From Phymatolithon calcareum (taxonomy: Eukaryota > Rhodophyta > Florideophyceae > Hapalidiales), in contig OZ345373.1 in the NCBI GenBank assembly GCA_977006965.1, positions 2,418,001-2,482,000 on the forward strand: a stretch of DNA of 64,000 nucleotides, in the 5' to 3' direction. The position numbers and the translations under genes were made by a program. The stretch's first letter is position 1; every line of letters starts with the position of its first letter. This document shows positions 10,160-20,197 of this stretch, piece by piece. The notes beneath the pieces are model-generated. The model was given only the letters and a program-made list of their open reading frames with translations. It searched no databases and had not been told where the DNA came from.

Positions 10160-11116
10160 ACATAAGACTACATAGTAGTAAATCGTGAAGAGTTGCAGTC
10201 GAAATGTCGGCAATTACAAAAACGAAATATTGTCTGTCCATGAACCTTCCTTCTTACTGACCAAAACATGCAACGAAGTTTAGGAATTTTACGCTCTTCT
10301 GAAAGTGCAGTTGCACGTTTGGGGCCTAGACGAGAGCTTCAGGTCGACGCTCGCATTCGAATCGTGATGGCATAGTGATTATTTCATAGGAAGAAATGGT
10401 CACATGTATTCACGTATGTCGGTTTAGGCGACTTCACCGTCAACCTGCCAACAAATGTCCGCAATTCTCCGGCGAACGCGCATCTTTCCATCGATGATGC
10501 TTGGAGGCTGACGAAGGGCAGTTCCGCCGCAAGTGGAACACTCTAGAGAGATGATTCCAAGTGAGAGTTTACAAATTAGTTGATGTTGAAATTAACCATT
10601 TTTCTATGCTCATCCTTTGACCAATGTCAATCTGTCCTAGAAGATTCAAATGAAAACAACTTTCATAAATCGATTAGTATACGCGGAAGAGCTTCAAAGC
10701 AATTCGTCTGCTGGCGTTCTTGCCGAAACAAGCCCCAAACCGCAATGTGTACACATCGCCAGCTTGGCGCGACATGCATTCTTCCAAACTTCATATCTAA
10801 AACGACTCGTCGCGACTTGCACATGCGGACTCAATAATTCTTTTGCAACAATATTTATGGGACACATATAGAAAGGCCCATTGCTTGCATTTCAGACAGA
10901 AACCACGACCAGAGAATCCGAAACGATTCAAGTAATCCAAAAGAGTGGCCGGCAGGATTCGGTTAGAAGACTTATACCTTGCAACAATGAAATCGAATCT
11001 GTTCCCAGTACAGTAGCGCAATACAGATTGGCACAAGAGAGAATTCCTTCAACCGAAAAGGCGAAACACCAAAAGAATACCCAAGAATACCATTCCCCTC
11101 CGATTCAATTCCGCAG
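10160..11116. other. Intergenic region, nothing recognised
   Basis: No gene, RNA or clear repeat is seen between the secreted-protein gene and the first PHL gene. Open frames near 10580-11205 are short or antisense to the PHL gene. Confidence 0.35.
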
Positions 11117-11512
11117 TCAATTAAACGCCTGTGGCGCCGCGGAATGGAATGCGCGGAGCGCTTCGTCAGGATGCTCCACGGTGAAACCGTGCCTGAAGAC
11201 TCCACCGCATGTGTCCCGAATCACGAAGTTGTTTTTGTCATCGTTGGCTTCACGCAGCGTACAAAACGCCCACCAAACATTGGAGAGTGCTACACCCCAG
11301 GTCTTTTTCTTGAAGAAATTGAGCCCGAGCTCGGGATCAGTGCCCTGCCAAATTCGCCCGATGTCTGTGACTGCAATGGTCTTCGCGGTACCCAATGGAA
11401 AAAAGTACTTTCGAATTGTCAGGCACGTCGAGGTGAGGGTGATGAATGCGTCTTCGTACAGCGGGGCAGCTTCCCCGGTTTGCGGTGTCGTCTCTGCTTC
11501 AGATGCGGCCAT
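11117..11512 (-). CDS. PHL-family small protein, divergent member (PHL1)
   Basis: This 131-aa protein belongs to a family with five intact members in this window (PHL is my label). Shared features are KTIAV..I.R.WQGTD, an aromatic/basic stretch, a Gly/Ala turn, an Asn-x-VI strand, and a C-terminal FR.G......PDEA..A helix. The pattern of six or seven short strands ending in one helix resembles a pleckstrin-homology-like fold; that is inference from pattern only. The start is the ATG at 11512; the frame stays open upstream to 11551, but only from a GTG. The N-terminal 18 residues are Ala/Glu/Thr-rich and may be disordered. It is the closest relative of the pseudogene at 42100-42400. Function is unknown. 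There is no signal peptide or membrane segment, so it is probably a soluble intracellular protein. Confidence 0.62.
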   Translation of the reverse strand: MAASEAETTPQTGEAAPLYEDAFITLTSTCLTIRKYFFPLGTAKTIAVTDIGRIWQGTDPELGLNFFKKKTWGVALSNVWWAFCTLREANDDKNNFVIRDTCGGVFRHGFTVEHPDEALRAFHSAAPQAFN

Positions 11513-11816
11513 CTGGGTGGCTTGCGGAGGGTAGGGATGATGATACCGCACGACTCGTAGTGGTGCGGAAGCTGAACTATTGAACTGTGAAGTGCAGCAC
11601 GCACGGGTTGACTCTTCAGGTTACCGTATGATAACGCCAGGTTGCTCATGATAGCAGAATAGGACGCCAAGTGGCAATATTGTATTAGCTAACATATCAA
11701 AAAAAACGATGCTGTTAGCCACTGAATTGTATTATTGTATTCTGCATTGAGGTTCAGCGCTTCAAGGGCTACTATTCTTTTCTATCTTGTGCGATATTAA
11801 TAGCTATTTGTACATT
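11513..11816. other. 5' flank of PHL1 and downstream side of a LINE fragment
   Basis: No gene is seen. The interval holds the probable upstream region of PHL1 and reaches the end of the minus-strand LINE fragment. Confidence 0.3.
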
Positions 11817-12138
11817 TCAGCGGGGCACGTCACTGAATCGTGACTGCGGGACTGGTGACGCACTGCAGTAACATTGGTGTGCCATGCAATGCTCGTCCAT
11901 GCGTAGTATGTACCCAAACCAATTCCATCGTTTATCTCTGACGCCCATAGCAACGCCGAATGAGGGCTCCATGGCCTCTTCTGCCACTGTTCGTGCAGTT
12001 ATCTTGGATACCATTTCGGATGCAGTCGAACTCAGCGTCTGCTTGACCATTTTGGACATCTTCCAGGACTCGCACCCGTGGAGAAGAAGTGATACCACGC
12101 CGCAGTCGAAGATGCATTGCGAGTTTAGCGTAGGTTAG
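11817..12138 (-). mobile_element. Non-LTR retrotransposon (LINE) fragment, reverse-transcriptase C-terminal region
   Basis: The minus-strand frame 12098-11817 encodes the typical end of a LINE reverse transcriptase polyprotein: a SLLLHGCESW segment, a spacer of about 45 residues, then RWNWFGYILRMDE. This matches the usual LLYG.E.W ... W.GH..RM pattern of L1/CRE-like elements. Upstream coding sequence continues in a shifted frame to about 12138, so the copy is 5'-truncated and frame-broken. It is non-functional. The fragment at 23471-24284 is a related copy. Confidence 0.7.
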
Positions 12139-12612
12139 TAGTCGCTTTAGAGAGCCAAAGTGAGATCAGGCCAGTGTAGCGCAATGTGCAATTCGGATTC
12201 GAATGGAGAAGCCAAACGCTCGCGCGCCTTCCCTGCCTCCTGGACAGACCGCGTGGGACGCCTTCCCTCACGGCAACCGAGGGGCTCCTGCGCTGACCGT
12301 AAATGCGTGCATTATAGGACTAGAAGGATCTTAGCCACAGATTAGAGACGGCCAGTTCACTTGGCGACTGTATCTCGTGTACTCTTGGTGCTCTATGATC
12401 TGGCCGATCTTATGTTAGTCAGTGGGCGACACAAACGCTGAGTTATCAAAAGAGCGTTACAGTGCATAGTCGATCAACAGGGGAGGAAGCTGTCGATCAT
12501 ACTTTGAATGAAAACCAACCAATTTAAATGAGCGCTAATAACCGGCCGAAATGGGATAGAAAGGAATGCTGAAGCATTAGAAAACCTTTTTTCCTTACTA
12601 CCTCTCACGGGC
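12139..12612. other. Unassigned DNA
   Basis: Nothing is recognised with confidence. The first 200 bp may be further decayed LINE sequence. Confidence 0.3.
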
Positions 12613-12877
12613 TAACAACTGAGAAGAAGAAGAGAGGTAGATTTTTATTTACAAGTTACCAACGCATCTGCTTACACTTGAGGCAACTTTCCAAGTGCGA
12701 AGAGATTTGGCTGGATTCTGTCGAGTGAAGAGCTTTTTTGTTGGTGTAACACGATTCAGTGGGCTACAAAAACCCACCTCTGGTCTCCTTCTGAACCTCG
12801 AAGGGGAAAATTACTCCGCTGCCTGTGGCACGCGGTGATTTCAATTTTACAAGCAGCCCTTCTAATAACTGAGAAGA
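12613..12877 (-). mobile_element. Retroposon family A, copy 1, with target-site duplication
   Basis: The body 12628-12862 is related to the copies at 38149-38430 and 38903-39239. It is flanked by a 15-bp direct repeat, TAACAACTGAGAAGA (12613-12627) and TAATAACTGAGAAGA (12863-12877), with one mismatch. Read on the minus strand, the element ends with an AATAAAAATCTA-type poly(A) signal region and a (TTC)n tail, as expected of target-primed reverse transcription. It is 5'-truncated compared with the other two copies. Confidence 0.72.
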
Positions 12878-13273
12878 CAAAAGTTCGAAAAGCAGAACGC
12901 CCGCGTTTAAGAAACTAAGAATATACAAATGTGTGGCAACTAGCTGTAGGGGCAAACTAGTTGTATGGAAGAACGCTACCTTGTTTCTTCGCCTTAAGCG
13001 GCCCTCCTGCTTACGCAGTTGTCGGGGCCGAATTATCTGGAGACTCTAACCTATCTAACCTATGATCTAGCTGTTGGTCGACTAGCGGCGAGTATGGTGT
13101 GTATGGATAAGATTTTATAGTAGTACCTACGGCCTCCTTGCGTGGGGGGCAACCAACTAAAACTTTGGATATCTCGACCATGTTGTTATGAGGTTTTGCC
13201 GGTGATGGCTGAGAAAAACCGAAAAGGGGGAAAAACGGAAAGAACTCTGTTGAGATGAGACTGATCGCCCTTC
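12878..13273. other. Unassigned DNA
   Basis: No gene or clear repeat is recognised. Confidence 0.3.
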
Positions 13274-13390
13274 GAAACTCTGACGTCAAATACCACTCGT
13301 ATCTGTTAAAGTCTACTGTAGCCGTAAGGATGGGGAGTTGTTCGACAACTCCGAAACCTGCATTAAAGAAGAAGAAGAAACTCTGGACGT
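13274..13390 (+). mobile_element. Retroposon family E, short 5'-truncated copy
   Basis: About 90 bp (13287-13376) match the reverse complement of the start of the element at 21470-21708, including ACCACTCGTATCTGTTAA and GCCGTAAGGATG. The copy ends in (GAA)n and is flanked by GAAACTCTGACGT (13274-13286) and GAAACTCTGGACGT (13377-13390), a target-site duplication with one inserted base. Confidence 0.6.
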
Positions 13391-14030
13391 GTATCTCACT
13401 TGTGAGGCATTGGGTCAGTTCTGCGCGTCAGGACCAGAGGCCGGCCTAGGCCCGTGGCTCGTCAGCTTGGTGATGGCGTCAATTAGTTCTTGCCCTCTCG
13501 TTTGGTCCAGTTGGGCTTAAGTTTCACCATGCGGATAGTGCGCATGTGGGCAATTCCACTTACACCGTAGCGTTCCACAGGCGAGTACAGTATACTGTAT
13601 GACTGACGCTTGTCGACTGCTTGCTGTAACAGGGACAATGCTTATACTCATGCCGTTCAAATACCCACGTGATGTGTGAAGCTCCCTTGGTCCTCTTCCA
13701 CGGGCACTGAACAAGAAGTACTCTACAGAAGGGTATGACGCAGAAGTTGGTCTTTGGCGGGGAGCGCCTGGCGATACCTTTGAATTTTGGGAAGCAGGAC
13801 AGCAAAAATACATTGTCCTCGCAGAAGCAGAGGAATGTAATTTCCCGTGGTGGGAGCAAGTTGGAAGCACTGTTATAATTCAAGTTGCACGAGCCGATAT
13901 AGAGTAGTACGTAATTTTATCTGCTACCTTCGGATGTGTCCCGAAGTAGTGGTCCCTTTCCGAAGTACAAGCGCACAGCACCTTCGTTGTCCCTTGCACA
14001 ATTGCTAGGAATATTTCCGGTTAGGCATGG
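13391..14030. other. Unassigned DNA
   Basis: No gene is recognised. ACAGTATACTGTATG (near 13587) is one of many TACTGTA-type words in the following 25 kb. Confidence 0.3.
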
Positions 14031-14068
14031 ACGCTCGCATACAGTATTTTAATACTGTATGCGAGCGT
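14031..14068. repeat. 38-bp palindrome
   Basis: Two perfect 18-base arms, ACGCTCGCATACAGTATT and its reverse complement, are separated by TT. A second TACTGTA-based palindromic run lies at 14127-14151. Confidence 0.85.
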
Positions 14069-14457
14069 AAAAATGCTCAATTTTTAAGCCTCGTGGAGTT
14101 TACGCGGTGCGTGGAGCAAGAGGCAATACTGTACAGTATTAATACTGTATTGTGCACAAGGACCGCGGGAATTGTGATCCCTCCCGCTTGCCAGCCTGCA
14201 GACTGGCCAACGGGAGAGCTGAAGCAGAAGCGGGAAGATGACGCAACATTTACACTGTTGTGGAACGACGAGAAGAATCATTGAAGGTGTGGTAGACGCC
14301 GATCGCTTTCCTGCTGAATGCCTTGCGGTATGCACTGTAACGGACTCTCGAGGTACATTTTTGCCAACGGGCTGACGAAATGTGGTGGTGCACTTCCCAT
14401 CATAATGTTTCGTGTATTGTAAATTTATCATGGCTCTCTTTGTAAGAAGGATTTCCT

Positions 14458-14836
14458 GTTGAGGCAAATTATGGCTGTACGTCATTCGACGGGAAGCAGT
14501 GTCCTGCTGTCAACGCCAGCCCTTCCAAGTGTTTCCGTGTTCAATGCGTTCGTTGTACCTGCTCCATACGTTCTCGATGAGGCGGCGAAGGGGCGACAGG
14601 ATCGCGGACGAGCAGAAAGGTACCATTGTTCCGCCTTCCCACTTTCACGTACCAGGCCTCCGAACGTAAAAAGAACTTTGAGATAATTTATGGCTGTACC
14701 TCATTTGACGACAATCAATGTCCTCCTGTCAGAGTTAATCCTTCCAAGTATTTCCACGTTCAATATGTTCGTTGTACCTGCCATACGTTCTCGGTGAAGC
14801 AGAGAAGGGGCTACAAGGCACCGCGGACGGTCGGAT
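14458..14836 (+). repeat. Diverged direct duplication, two units of about 160-180 bp
   Basis: Unit 1 (about 14463-14613) and unit 2 (about 14684-14836) share ATTATGGCTGTAC/ATTTATGGCTGTAC, the CTTCCAAGT.TTTCC.GTTCAAT run, GTTCGTTGTACCTG and CATACGTTCTCG, in the same order and spacing, with many substitutions. Neither unit carries a recognisable gene. Confidence 0.7.
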
Positions 14837-15098
14837 GGTGCGATCGTTCAACAGTCGAAGCACATCGCTGTCGTTATCAGACAGCACACATCATGGTGAT
14901 GTTGTGTCGATTGTGAATTCTACCTTCCCTAGTCCTTATTCCCGTGTGAGCGTGCCGGCACAATTTCGTGGTTGATTTGCCGTTTCAGCACTCCAGTATT
15001 CGAGGTATGCTGTTGATGTCGTCAGCTCCTGTCTGACCGATAGGTCAGAACAGTACAGTGTAATTATTCATTTTTATTAAGGTGCCCGGTGCCCCCTT

Positions 15099-15184
15099 GA
15101 AGGAGTAAGAACAGTACAGTAGTACACTGCACAGGCATGACGATGATGCCTGTGGCAGTGTACTACTGTCCTGTTCTGTCCTTC
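15099..15184. repeat. Hairpin-forming inverted repeat, about 40-base arms
   Basis: The left arm from GAAGGAGTAAGAACAGTACA and the right arm ending CCTGTTCTGTCCTTC pair along nearly their whole length with a few mismatches and a short loop around GACGATG. No terminal repeat signals or coding content are seen, so it resembles a foldback or small-RNA precursor rather than a standard transposon. Confidence 0.72.
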
Positions 15185-15188
15185 CGAT

Positions 15189-15253
15189 CATCTGCACTCT
15201 CCGAACTTCCTTCCCACTATGATAGAGGGGAGGAAGGGCGGAGAATGCAGATG
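15189..15253. repeat. Second hairpin directly after the first
   Basis: CATCTGCACTCTCCG pairs with CGGAGAATGCAGATG, followed inward by AACTTCCTTCCC against GGGGAGGAAGGG. The stem is about 27 bp with few mismatches and an 11-12-base loop. It begins only five bases after the preceding hairpin. Confidence 0.7.
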
Positions 15254-15493
15254 AGGCAGCGGATGCAGGACCTTGGAGCGGATCAACCAAGATTCCGATT
15301 TTCGTATCGCATTACAGCTCGCTACTTCAATCCGGTGCAGGTCACTCTTCGTACAGTACAATGTTTCAAAATGATATGTTTCCGACGGGCCAAGAATAGG
15401 CCATGAGAACTGCCTCCACCTCAAATCCGTACACTACTACGTACTGCAGAAAGTTTCAATACTGACTCGAAGTGCGTCGTTTATTGTTTGGTA

Positions 15494-16222
15494 TCAAATA
15501 CTCGGTCGTCGTACCCAATGAAAAGGCACACGTGGCACAAAGGAGCAGACGCTGCACCGCATGCGGTTCCGTCCCCTGATTGGACATCCCGTCGCTGCGC
15601 AACTGAGCACAACCTCGCCCGGCCCGTTATGCGTGCGCCAAGTCGCGCCCCCACCGTTGCGGACCGATGCGATTCCAACAATCATCGCGCTGTACAGTAT
15701 TTCAAGCAAAAGGAAACCATTCCACCGACAGCTTGCGCGGATGCACCCACTGTCACGACCAACTGACACTGTGCTGCGCCCAACAGTCGTGTGGAATAAA
15801 TGACGATGCCTCAAGGTCAAGGGTGCAGCGAATACGGCTAGTGCACATAGCTTTTTATTCACCACTCTTGTGATAATGATCAGTGCTGAATTCGGTACTT
15901 TGATACGGACGAAACTCAAATTTGGGAATAAAACACCCTCGCTTGATTTCGTTAGTACCACTACAGTTCCTCGCAACCATTTATGTATGATGAACCAGTG
16001 CGCAGTCTCCAGTGCGTTTGTAGGCAGATAAAAATCAAAGTGAATACTGTCGATCTGGTGCGGACAGGTCTGTTTTTGATAGCTGCATGTCTTTACGTGG
16101 GGTAGATGATTGCATGAACCTGTCTCGCTATACATGAAACGTCGCCCAGTCAAGCTGAATTCAGCACCGCGGCATTCAATGTTTCCCCTCCACAAATAGA
16201 CACTTGCGTGAGGAGGATACAT
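15494..16222 (-). CDS. Hypothetical open frame, 242 aa, doubtful
   Basis: This is a long uninterrupted frame from the ATG at 16222. The protein is not recognised and has no clear domain. One moderately hydrophobic stretch lies in the middle. It is listed because of its length alone; composition and context (between hairpins and PHL2) do not support it strongly. It may be a chance frame. Confidence 0.15.
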   Translation of the reverse strand: MYPPHASVYLWRGNIECRGAEFSLTGRRFMYSETGSCNHLPHVKTCSYQKQTCPHQIDSIHFDFYLPTNALETAHWFIIHKWLRGTVVVLTKSSEGVLFPNLSFVRIKVPNSALIIITRVVNKKLCALAVFAAPLTLRHRHLFHTTVGRSTVSVGRDSGCIRASCRWNGFLLLEILYSAMIVGIASVRNGGGATWRTHNGPGEVVLSCAATGCPIRGRNRMRCSVCSFVPRVPFHWVRRPSI

Positions 16223-16567
16223 TCTACCAGCATATGGCTGTCTGAGCAACTTTTGCAGTACAGCACTGCGGGCGAAATCGTCCAAGACCTCCCGGCTTTC
16301 AACAGTAAGTGCAGAGGAGCTGGAAGGGCGAAGCCGCTCGAAGAAACAGGAAGAAGGTTAGGAAAAATAAGTCGGCGTTTTGATTTTATGGACGTAGAGT
16401 ACAAGTCAAAAAACTCCTGCTTCACGCAACTATAACACAGGAAGAAGCAACACAATATACATTCTGCATCATGAATCGATCGGTGGATATATACATAGGA
16501 CTGCTCGATCCAAACTTTCGTAACACATCAACGCCTTGATGGTGAACGGCAGACGAGGAGGCGATCA

Positions 16568-16951
16568 CTACAAGTTGGCCATAGCCTGCTTGATAGCGTC
16601 GATGGCGTCATTTGGTTTTGCCACCGACACTCCAATTCGGAACATTTTTCCGCCACGGACGGCAATAACAAGGTTGTTCGGACGTGTTCGAAAGTCACGT
16701 GAAATGCCAAGAGCGCCTCGAACCCTGGCAAAGGCTTCTCCGCCTGATACTCGTTCCCACCATTTCAGCTTCAGATCTGCATCCACTCCTCGCCACACAC
16801 GTTCGATTTCCTTCACGGCAATCACTTTGGGTCCGATAAACGGTAAGTAATAGCTCTCAATCACCAGCACATTTGGTGTCACCTCCATGAAACGGTCGCG
16901 GTACAGGCTCTGATCAAACGATTGTGTTAGGCGTCGGCAATGGTTCTTCAT
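16568..16951 (-). CDS. PHL-family small protein (PHL2)
   Basis: The 127-aa protein starts at the ATG at 16951, where similarity to the other members begins; the upstream 50 in-frame residues are not conserved. It shares with PHL3 and PHL4 the order LYRDRF..VTP, a strand ending in PFIGPKVIAV, EIERVWRG.D, LKLKWWERVSGGEAFA, LGISRDF, NNLVIAVRG, FR.GV and a final helix with PNDA..AIK. The pattern suggests a compact PH-like fold (inference). No signal peptide, membrane span or catalytic motif is seen. A good TATA box lies 115 bp upstream. It is adjacent to PHL3 in the same orientation, 1.8 kb apart, so the pair may come from local duplication. Confidence 0.68.
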   Translation of the reverse strand: MKNHCRRLTQSFDQSLYRDRFMEVTPNVLVIESYYLPFIGPKVIAVKEIERVWRGVDADLKLKWWERVSGGEAFARVRGALGISRDFRTRPNNLVIAVRGGKMFRIGVSVAKPNDAIDAIKQAMANL

Positions 16952-17065
16952 TGTTCTTCTTGGTGGTAGACTGTTGGTAGCAGCGACAAGACAGTGGTTG
17001 TCGTACGGGAACTGTGTGTTTGTGCTTTGGTGTGGTCGAGCCGATTCAGATGACGAGACCAGAAT

Positions 17066-17075
17066 CCTTATATAG
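17066..17075 (-). promoter_or_regulatory. TATA box of PHL2
   Basis: CTATATAAGG on the minus strand lies 115 bp upstream of the PHL2 ATG, a sensible place for a core promoter with a short leader. The match to the TATA consensus is near perfect. Confidence 0.55.
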
Positions 17076-17771
17076 TGCAGTCGAATTCTGGCCGGCAGCA
17101 ATTTGAATTCTGCTTGTATCCAGATTAAAAATAATTCTCAACGAATGGCCAATCAGAGTGATGAACTGCTCATCCTGCGACGTGTGAAGCATGCACGTGT
17201 GCGTCCGGTGACAAGCTTCTACTTTCTTGCGGAAGCGTACACGCTACAGTACCTGCAAAGCTGGGCTGCTACCTTCGATGGTGTCCACAGCGATGTCCTA
17301 CGGAAGGTACTGCAGCTGCGGGAATCAAACTTTGAATCGTGACACTCTGGTAACTTCCTGTTGGTGCGAAGCCATACAGTGCGAACGTGGAGCTGCCTCT
17401 GGGACTCTCTCATCGTTTGCTGCATACGGCACTATTTCACTTGCGCTGTACTCTAGACGACTTCTAAGAGGCTGTTTTTGTCCCCAGCGACGACTGCATT
17501 ACTTGTCAGATATAATTGCGCAGAGGTTTTCCTTGTTTTAATATCTCTTTACCGCAATTTGAACTTTATTTCATCAGCACAACGAGACAAGATTCGCAGG
17601 TTCTGTGCGAGCGAATGTTACAGTTCCCCTACCCAACTTTGTTTTCCCGACGGAATATCCGTTGACTGACAGATTTTACCAGATGCCTTCAATGGCTGTT
17701 TCCAAATAACTCAAATAACTTGCCTGCTCCCTGTCCATGTCCTCTGGAACTCCCACTGTACGAAGTTGTAC
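17076..17771. other. Unassigned DNA
   Basis: This is the upstream flank of PHL2. No gene or clear repeat is recognised. Confidence 0.3.
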
Positions 17772-17796
17772 AAGAAGCAGGATCATCCTGCTTCTT
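17772..17796. repeat. 25-bp near-perfect palindrome
   Basis: AAGAAGCAGGAT and its reverse complement flank a single C. It is followed within 70 bp by the retroposon tail at 17865. Confidence 0.75.
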
Positions 17797-17864
17797 CATG
17801 ATAATTTTGGCATCTAAATTCATAATGTTTGTCCGATGTTCCTTGACCACCATGCATAGATAAT

Positions 17865-17930
17865 TAGCGGTGCAATGATAATTGACAAAGGGAGCTTCAA
17901 TTAAACAGAAATCCAATCCAATCCATGCAT
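17865..17930 (+). mobile_element. Retroposon 3' tail with (ATCC)n-like end
   Basis: GGTGCAATGATAATTGAC and GGGAGCTTCAAT are shared with 24826-24880, followed in both by AAACAGAAATCCA and a short ATCC/ATCCA repeat. The fragments at 19862-19923 and 42601-42656 are more diverged relatives. The sequence looks like the extreme 3' end of a non-LTR element; no coding part is attached. Confidence 0.6.
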
Positions 17931-18756
17931 AGATTCCACATATATGGGACGTCGGCAGCTGCCGCAGGGCCGCTTGTCTGCCATTTTCGACATTAATTAA
18001 GACTGAGACGACGATGCGATCTTCTTTGTGCACGTCGCTAAATTTGACACTGCATTCGCATCGATGATACGGCACAGGAAGTGATCAATGTCACTATATC
18101 CCATTGTATCCAGTCATGTTTTCCGTCCCATACTTCGCAATTGGCTCACCCATGAAAGTACAGTACTGTACCTGTGGTCCTCAAAGCATAGTCAAAATTA
18201 GCAATTTGAGCAGAGAAGTCTGTTTTTGATATCAGTACAGTATCGTCCATTGCAAATATTCGGGGACGCGGACAATTTTCAGCTTCAGCGTTCGGAGAGA
18301 CAACATTCAATCTTCTGCCAGCTTTCAAAAGGACCGACGGAAAATGAAGTGACAAAGTCGCTGGGTACTGCAGGGATACGCTACGCGTGGAATGCTCCAC
18401 TATCTAATTGGTACAACCGTCCTTTGTTCCATATGTGATGACATTGTCCATGTGAGTTGCTGGGTGTAGGAAATTTCAGCGTTTTGCTCTGTTGGGGAAT
18501 ACGGGAATTTAAGAGAGGTGTAGGTAGAACACGTCTAAAAGATAGGGTACGCAACGGAATAGAAATAGAGATGGTCTTACATGTTTTAGAGGACTAAGGC
18601 TACAAAGAGTGGAGAAGCAGGTCGCGGGGGATATAAACAATACCACTAAATCATCACGCGGATAAGCCCAAGCGTATCAAAGGGCCCCATTGAGACAACG
18701 AATGGCATAAGAGGGAGTGTGCGAGTAAGTGAGGAGGGCCTCGTTTACACCACATG
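17931..18756. other. 3' flank of PHL3, nothing recognised
   Basis: No gene is seen. CAGTACTGTAC and CAGTACAGTA words occur near 18163 and 18235. Confidence 0.3.
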
Positions 18757-19140
18757 TCAGTACATATTTCTTTTGGCGTGCATGATAGCGTTGTGAGCGT
18801 CAATGGGCTCCGCGACGGAGACTCCAACTCGAAATACCTTGTCGCTATGCACTGCGATAACGAGGTTGTTACGATGTGGCCGAAAGTCTCGTGAGATTCC
18901 CAAAGTATTGCGCAACTTGGTAAAGGCTTCCCCGCCAGACAGTCGTTCCCACCATTTCAATTTGAGATCCGAATCGATTCCCCGCCACACACGTTGGATA
19001 TCATCCACTGCAATCTCCTTCCGCCGCATGAACGGCATGCAGTACCTGTTGATGACCACCAGACTTGGTGTCACCTTGACGAATCTGTCCCTGTACAAGA
19101 TCTCGTCGAAAGCAAACGTGTCGCGGCGGCAATCGTGCAT
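18757..19140 (-). CDS. PHL-family small protein (PHL3)
   Basis: This 127-aa member is close to PHL4: both begin with a short CRRDT.AFD.ILYRDRF segment, share VWRG.DSDLKLKWWER.SGGEAF, LGISRDFRP, NNLVIAV and FRVGV, and end in a helix with NAI.HA. The ATG at 19140 aligns exactly with the start of PHL4. It contains no membrane span, signal or known catalytic motif. Some positions conserved in PHL2 and PHL4 differ here (the GPK before IAV is RRK, and one NDA is IDA), so it may be specialised or slowly decaying, but the frame is intact. A TATA-like site is found 106 bp upstream. Confidence 0.68.
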   Translation of the reverse strand: MHDCRRDTFAFDEILYRDRFVKVTPSLVVINRYCMPFMRRKEIAVDDIQRVWRGIDSDLKLKWWERLSGGEAFTKLRNTLGISRDFRPHRNNLVIAVHSDKVFRVGVSVAEPIDAHNAIMHAKRNMY

Positions 19141-19214
19141 TGTACTCTTGTGGCAGATTCTGGAGGTTCACTTGATGTGTGCGGGTCAGTGAGTGAGAGG
19201 GCTTGCTCTTGGCG

Positions 19215-19667
19215 ATGGGTCGGTCAGGTCTGAGCCTGTCGATCGTTAAATACCGACGACAATTTCGGCGGCATTTTCACAGGCGGCATTCAAATACCGC
19301 TGAAGTACAACTTTCGCTTGAAGAAAATACCGTTGGACCGGTGGCCAATCAAGATGCTGTTCTGCTCCGCACCACACGAGGTACTGACGTGCGGATCCTG
19401 GGCAAATGTTACACAATTGTACATAGTTGTGAAGAGACGGGACTACCGGTATTCACAGAGCGGTGGATTTGGAAGAAGTCCTTAAATGCTTGGGTTCCGC
19501 CGGATCTGTACTATCTACCAATGGGTGACGACGACATGAGTATCATTTGCGATCGATTGGTGGTTGTTTTAGAGAGGCGTCGGCCACGATACATACAAGT
19601 GTGTACGTGCACAGCACCACTTCCAGGCATGTACCATGATTGCCTTTTCCACCATTGGAATAAATAG
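19215..19667 (+). CDS. Hypothetical open frame, 150 aa, divergent from PHL3
   Basis: The frame runs from the ATG at 19215. The protein is not recognised. The second half (about residues 55-130) has a plausible globular composition with a Trp-rich ERWIWKKSLNAW segment and an acidic MGDDD turn. It starts 75 bp upstream of PHL3 in the opposite direction, so the two would share a very short divergent promoter, which counts against it unless one is not expressed. It could be chance. Confidence 0.2.
   Translation: MGRSGLSLSIVKYRRQFRRHFHRRHSNTAEVQLSLEENTVGPVANQDAVLLRTTRGTDVRILGKCYTIVHSCEETGLPVFTERWIWKKSLNAWVPPDLYYLPMGDDDMSIICDRLVVVLERRRPRYIQVCTCTAPLPGMYHDCLFHHWNK
19246..19252 (-). promoter_or_regulatory. 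TATA-like element of PHL3
   Basis: TATTTAA on the minus strand lies 106 bp upstream of the PHL3 ATG, a position like that of the PHL2 TATA box. Confidence 0.35.
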
Positions 19668-19861
19668 CACACACAATCGTCTCGCCGAGAAAAACAATCT
19701 CACACCATCGGATTAGATTTTGCGTTGATGGAACGGAAATGTTCTTGAAGTGCACTCCCTGGATCACTCATTGACTCCTAATTGAGTTTGCGAAACTCTG
19801 GAAGCCAAGATAAGTGGCAAAGAATCGTAATTAAGAGGCGTATGCACATCGGCAATGTTCC
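19668..19861. other. Unassigned DNA
   Basis: No gene is seen. The stretch leads into the retroposon tail at 19862. Confidence 0.25.
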
Positions 19862-19923
19862 TATTTTGAGGAGGTGCTAAGTAGACAACGAGAGCTTGAA
19901 GTAAACTCACATCCATCCATCCT
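19862..19923 (+). mobile_element. Retroposon 3' tail with ATCCATCC end, diverged copy
   Basis: GACAACGAGAGCTTGAAGTA and the CATCCATCCATCC end are shared, as reverse complement, with 42601-42656. The arrangement (GGTGC, GAC, GAGCTT, TAAAC, ATCC repeat) is that of the tails at 17865 and 24826. Confidence 0.55.
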
Positions 19924-20197
19924 ATTTAAGGTCCTGTCCCAAACGTAGAAGAGGATACTGCATTATGATAATACGACAACTTTGGAAGCATAGTCCACCA
20001 TACATGTTGGAAGACGAAAGTTTTGCGCCTCTTTTCCGACGTTCAGTGAGATAAAACAGACAAATTCTCACAGAGCAATATCACTTTCCCCGCAATGAAA
20101 AAGTTAGAACTTGAAAGCTTCCACGCTGGAGAGGTCCTCTACGGCACACCTTGAGCGAACAATAGCTCTTCCGCAATACAGAAAGAATAAAAGACCA

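Noticed and set aside
16952-17101. 50-residue N-terminal extension of PHL2
   Set aside because: Not conserved in the other PHL proteins; it runs over the TATA box at 17066-17075.
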